From contig NC_134366.1 of NCBI RefSeq assembly GCF_035582795.1, positions 140,640,756-140,704,755 of the forward strand: a stretch of 64,000 nucleotides of DNA, given 5' to 3'. Shown one piece after another: positions 62,958 through 64,000 of this stretch. Below the pieces are notes generated by a model. It was not told where the DNA came from. It searched no databases and saw nothing but the letters and a program-made list of their open reading frames with translations. Numbering within the stretch: the stretch's first letter is position 1; each line of letters starts with the position of its first letter. This stretch comes from Mycteria americana. Taxonomy: Eukaryota > Chordata > Aves > Ciconiiformes > Ciconiidae. Position numbers and translations under genes: made by a program.

Positions 62958-63022
62958 CCAACAGACCTGGAAGAAAGACTTTGTCTTGGAGCTAACTCCT
63001 GTGCATTTTGAGATCATTCATC
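62958..63022 (+). other. CRISPLD1: CRISPLD1 exon 2, 5' untranslated part
   Basis: A splice acceptor (TTCTTATGCATTTACAG) ends at 62957, so exon 2 should begin at 62958. The 65 bases before the start codon contain no ATG and carry a stop in the CRISPLD1 frame at 62993, which fits leader sequence. The acceptor is inferred from consensus and from the position of the coding start. Confidence 0.75.
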
Positions 63023-63280
63023 ATGAAGTATGTAGTACAGGAATGGCTCAGAGTAACTACCTTGCTATTCATAGCTCAAGCAGTTTCTGCAGTGGTTCTT
63101 CCCAATGCCACGCTCTTAGAGGAACTTTTGGAAAAGTACATGGATGAAGATGGTGAGTGGTGGATCGCCAAGCAGAGAGGGAAAAGGGCTATCACAGACA
63201 GTGATATGCAAAGTATCTTGGATCTTCATAATAAATTACGGGGTCAGGTGTATCCACCAGCTTCCAATATGGAATATATG
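63023..63280 (+). CDS. CRISPLD1: CRISPLD1, first coding segment (86 codons; gene continues beyond window)
   Basis: The segment encodes the N-terminus of cysteine-rich secretory protein LCCL domain-containing 1, a secreted CAP-superfamily glycoprotein whose molecular function is poorly known. Residues 1-23 form a signal peptide with a hydrophobic core ([11 protein letters not shown]) and a likely cut after SA at 22-23. An N-glycosylation sequon (NAT) lies at 28-30. The run [17 protein letters not shown] at 41-57 contains RGKR (52-55), a furin-type site, and the CAP domain begins at about 60 with [13 protein letters not shown]. The match to recalled vertebrate CRISPLD1 is near identical from residue 31; CRISPLD2 differs clearly before the CAP domain. 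The start is set by an in-frame TAA at 62993-62995 and by the absence of any ATG before 63023; position -3 is A. The segment ends after NMEYM at a GTAAGG donor, phase 0. The rest of the CAP domain and the two LCCL domains lie outside the window. Confidence 0.96.
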
Positions 63281-64000
63281 GTAAGGAAAAACTGATAGCG
63301 ACATACAGAAAGAAATGTTCTTAGAATAGTTAATGTCACTTTATAAAACATCATACTTTCAGTCTTAGCTTGCTTGTTTTCTCATTTAAAGCACTTGTTA
63401 CTTGTCTTTTTTTTGTACAGGGGTGAACTGTGAGATAAAAATGCCTGCTTGTGGATCAAGTGTCATATTCTACTGATATTAATGGATTTAATCTCTCACA
63501 GCTCTCCTGAATTTAAGTCACAGTTCCTCAGTGTGAGGGGCCAATTTCCAAAACTGCATTACTCAAAATAGTTGATTGTGGCCTAAGAAGTTACCATCTA
63601 AGAAGAGTACTGAACTATGAAGTTTCAAAATAACATGGATTCTCTCCCATGCTTCTAGGTTGGATGGAATTTCTAAGCAAAATGAAGCTCCTAGAACAAG
63701 ATACAATAACTATTTAAGTTGGCATGTGCTACTAGACTGGGGTCCTCTATGTTCCTATGTTTAACAGATTAATAATGTAATACATAATTTCTCTTTGTGT
63801 TTTTCCCTTAAGAAGCCTCTATGTTTGGTTTGTTATTAGTAGACTTAACTCTCCCATGTTTTTGAACTTTGATTTTATGCCATGGTTCAAGGCTAACTAT
63901 GTCTCTCCTTGCTAACTAGATCAAATCAAGTCATTAGAGCTTTTAAGAAGTCCAGAGGTCTGACAAGAATGGGCAACTTTTCTTCTGTATTCTTATTTCT
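63281..64000 (+). other. CRISPLD1: CRISPLD1 intron 2, 5' part (truncated by window end)
   Basis: The interval begins with a GTAAGG donor directly after the NMEYM codons. The next CRISPLD1 coding exon should begin with codons for TWDVELER-like sequence, and nothing resembling it occurs before the window ends. A strong acceptor-like tract ends at 63420. No repeat is recognised. Confidence 0.85.

Noticed and set aside
63008..63022. Upstream in-frame start for CRISPLD1 at 63008
   Set aside because: The codon is TTG, not ATG. The signal peptide begins at the ATG at 63023, which agrees with known CRISPLD1 proteins.
1..64000. CRISPR arrays, phage, operons or other prokaryotic systems
   Set aside because: Nothing of the kind is present. 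The repeats, splice signals and CpG island are those of a vertebrate nuclear genome.

Overview
This window is almost certainly from a bird nuclear genome. Five to seven fragments of CR1-type LINEs lie in it, several ending in the avian ATTCTATG-type 3' tail. There are two copies of an LTR family that I recognise from bird genomes. I see no L1 or Alu-like repeats, and the long AT-rich non-coding stretches fit a vertebrate. I cannot name the species from the sequence.

The only protein-coding gene I can support lies at the right end on the + strand: the 5' end of CRISPLD1, a secreted protein with CAP and LCCL domains. A CpG island (about 61,370-62,250) holds a GC-box promoter with a TATA-like element and a likely non-coding exon 1. 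After a 971-bp intron, exon 2 (62,958-63,280) carries the start codon and the first 86 codons: signal peptide, an N-glycosylation sequon, an RGKR furin-type site and the start of the CAP domain. The rest of the gene runs beyond the window. In vertebrates CRISPLD1 sits next to its paralogue PI15, so the 61 kb to its left is probably PI15-CRISPLD1 intergenic DNA. This is inferred from known gene order, since no PI15 exon is visible.

From 1 to about 61,330 I find no convincing gene. Most reading frames there are short, lack family resemblance, or are antisense to repeats. The region holds CR1 fragments at 13,551 (-), 22,421 (+), 32,691 (+), 36,501 (-) and 52,980 (-), with older CR1-like tails at about 2,719 and 55,205. 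It also holds a 565-bp solo LTR at 44,031 with a 5-bp target duplication, and a 116-bp internally deleted relative at 11,992 with its own 5-bp duplication. Other items are hAT-like transposon ends, a tRNA-derived SINE-like relic, a 310-bp purine tract, several homopolymer runs, and a pair of diverged copies of an unidentified repeat at 25,360 and 28,490.

No operon, CRISPR array, phage or other prokaryote-type system is present. I did not find a new biological system. The most useful leads are the deleted mini-LTR, the unidentified duplicated repeat, a CpG-retaining hairpin at 48,041, a G-quadruplex motif upstream of the predicted CRISPLD1 start site, and a few sequences with exon-like splice signals. 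Repeat and gene names rest on recall of family sequences, not on a search.
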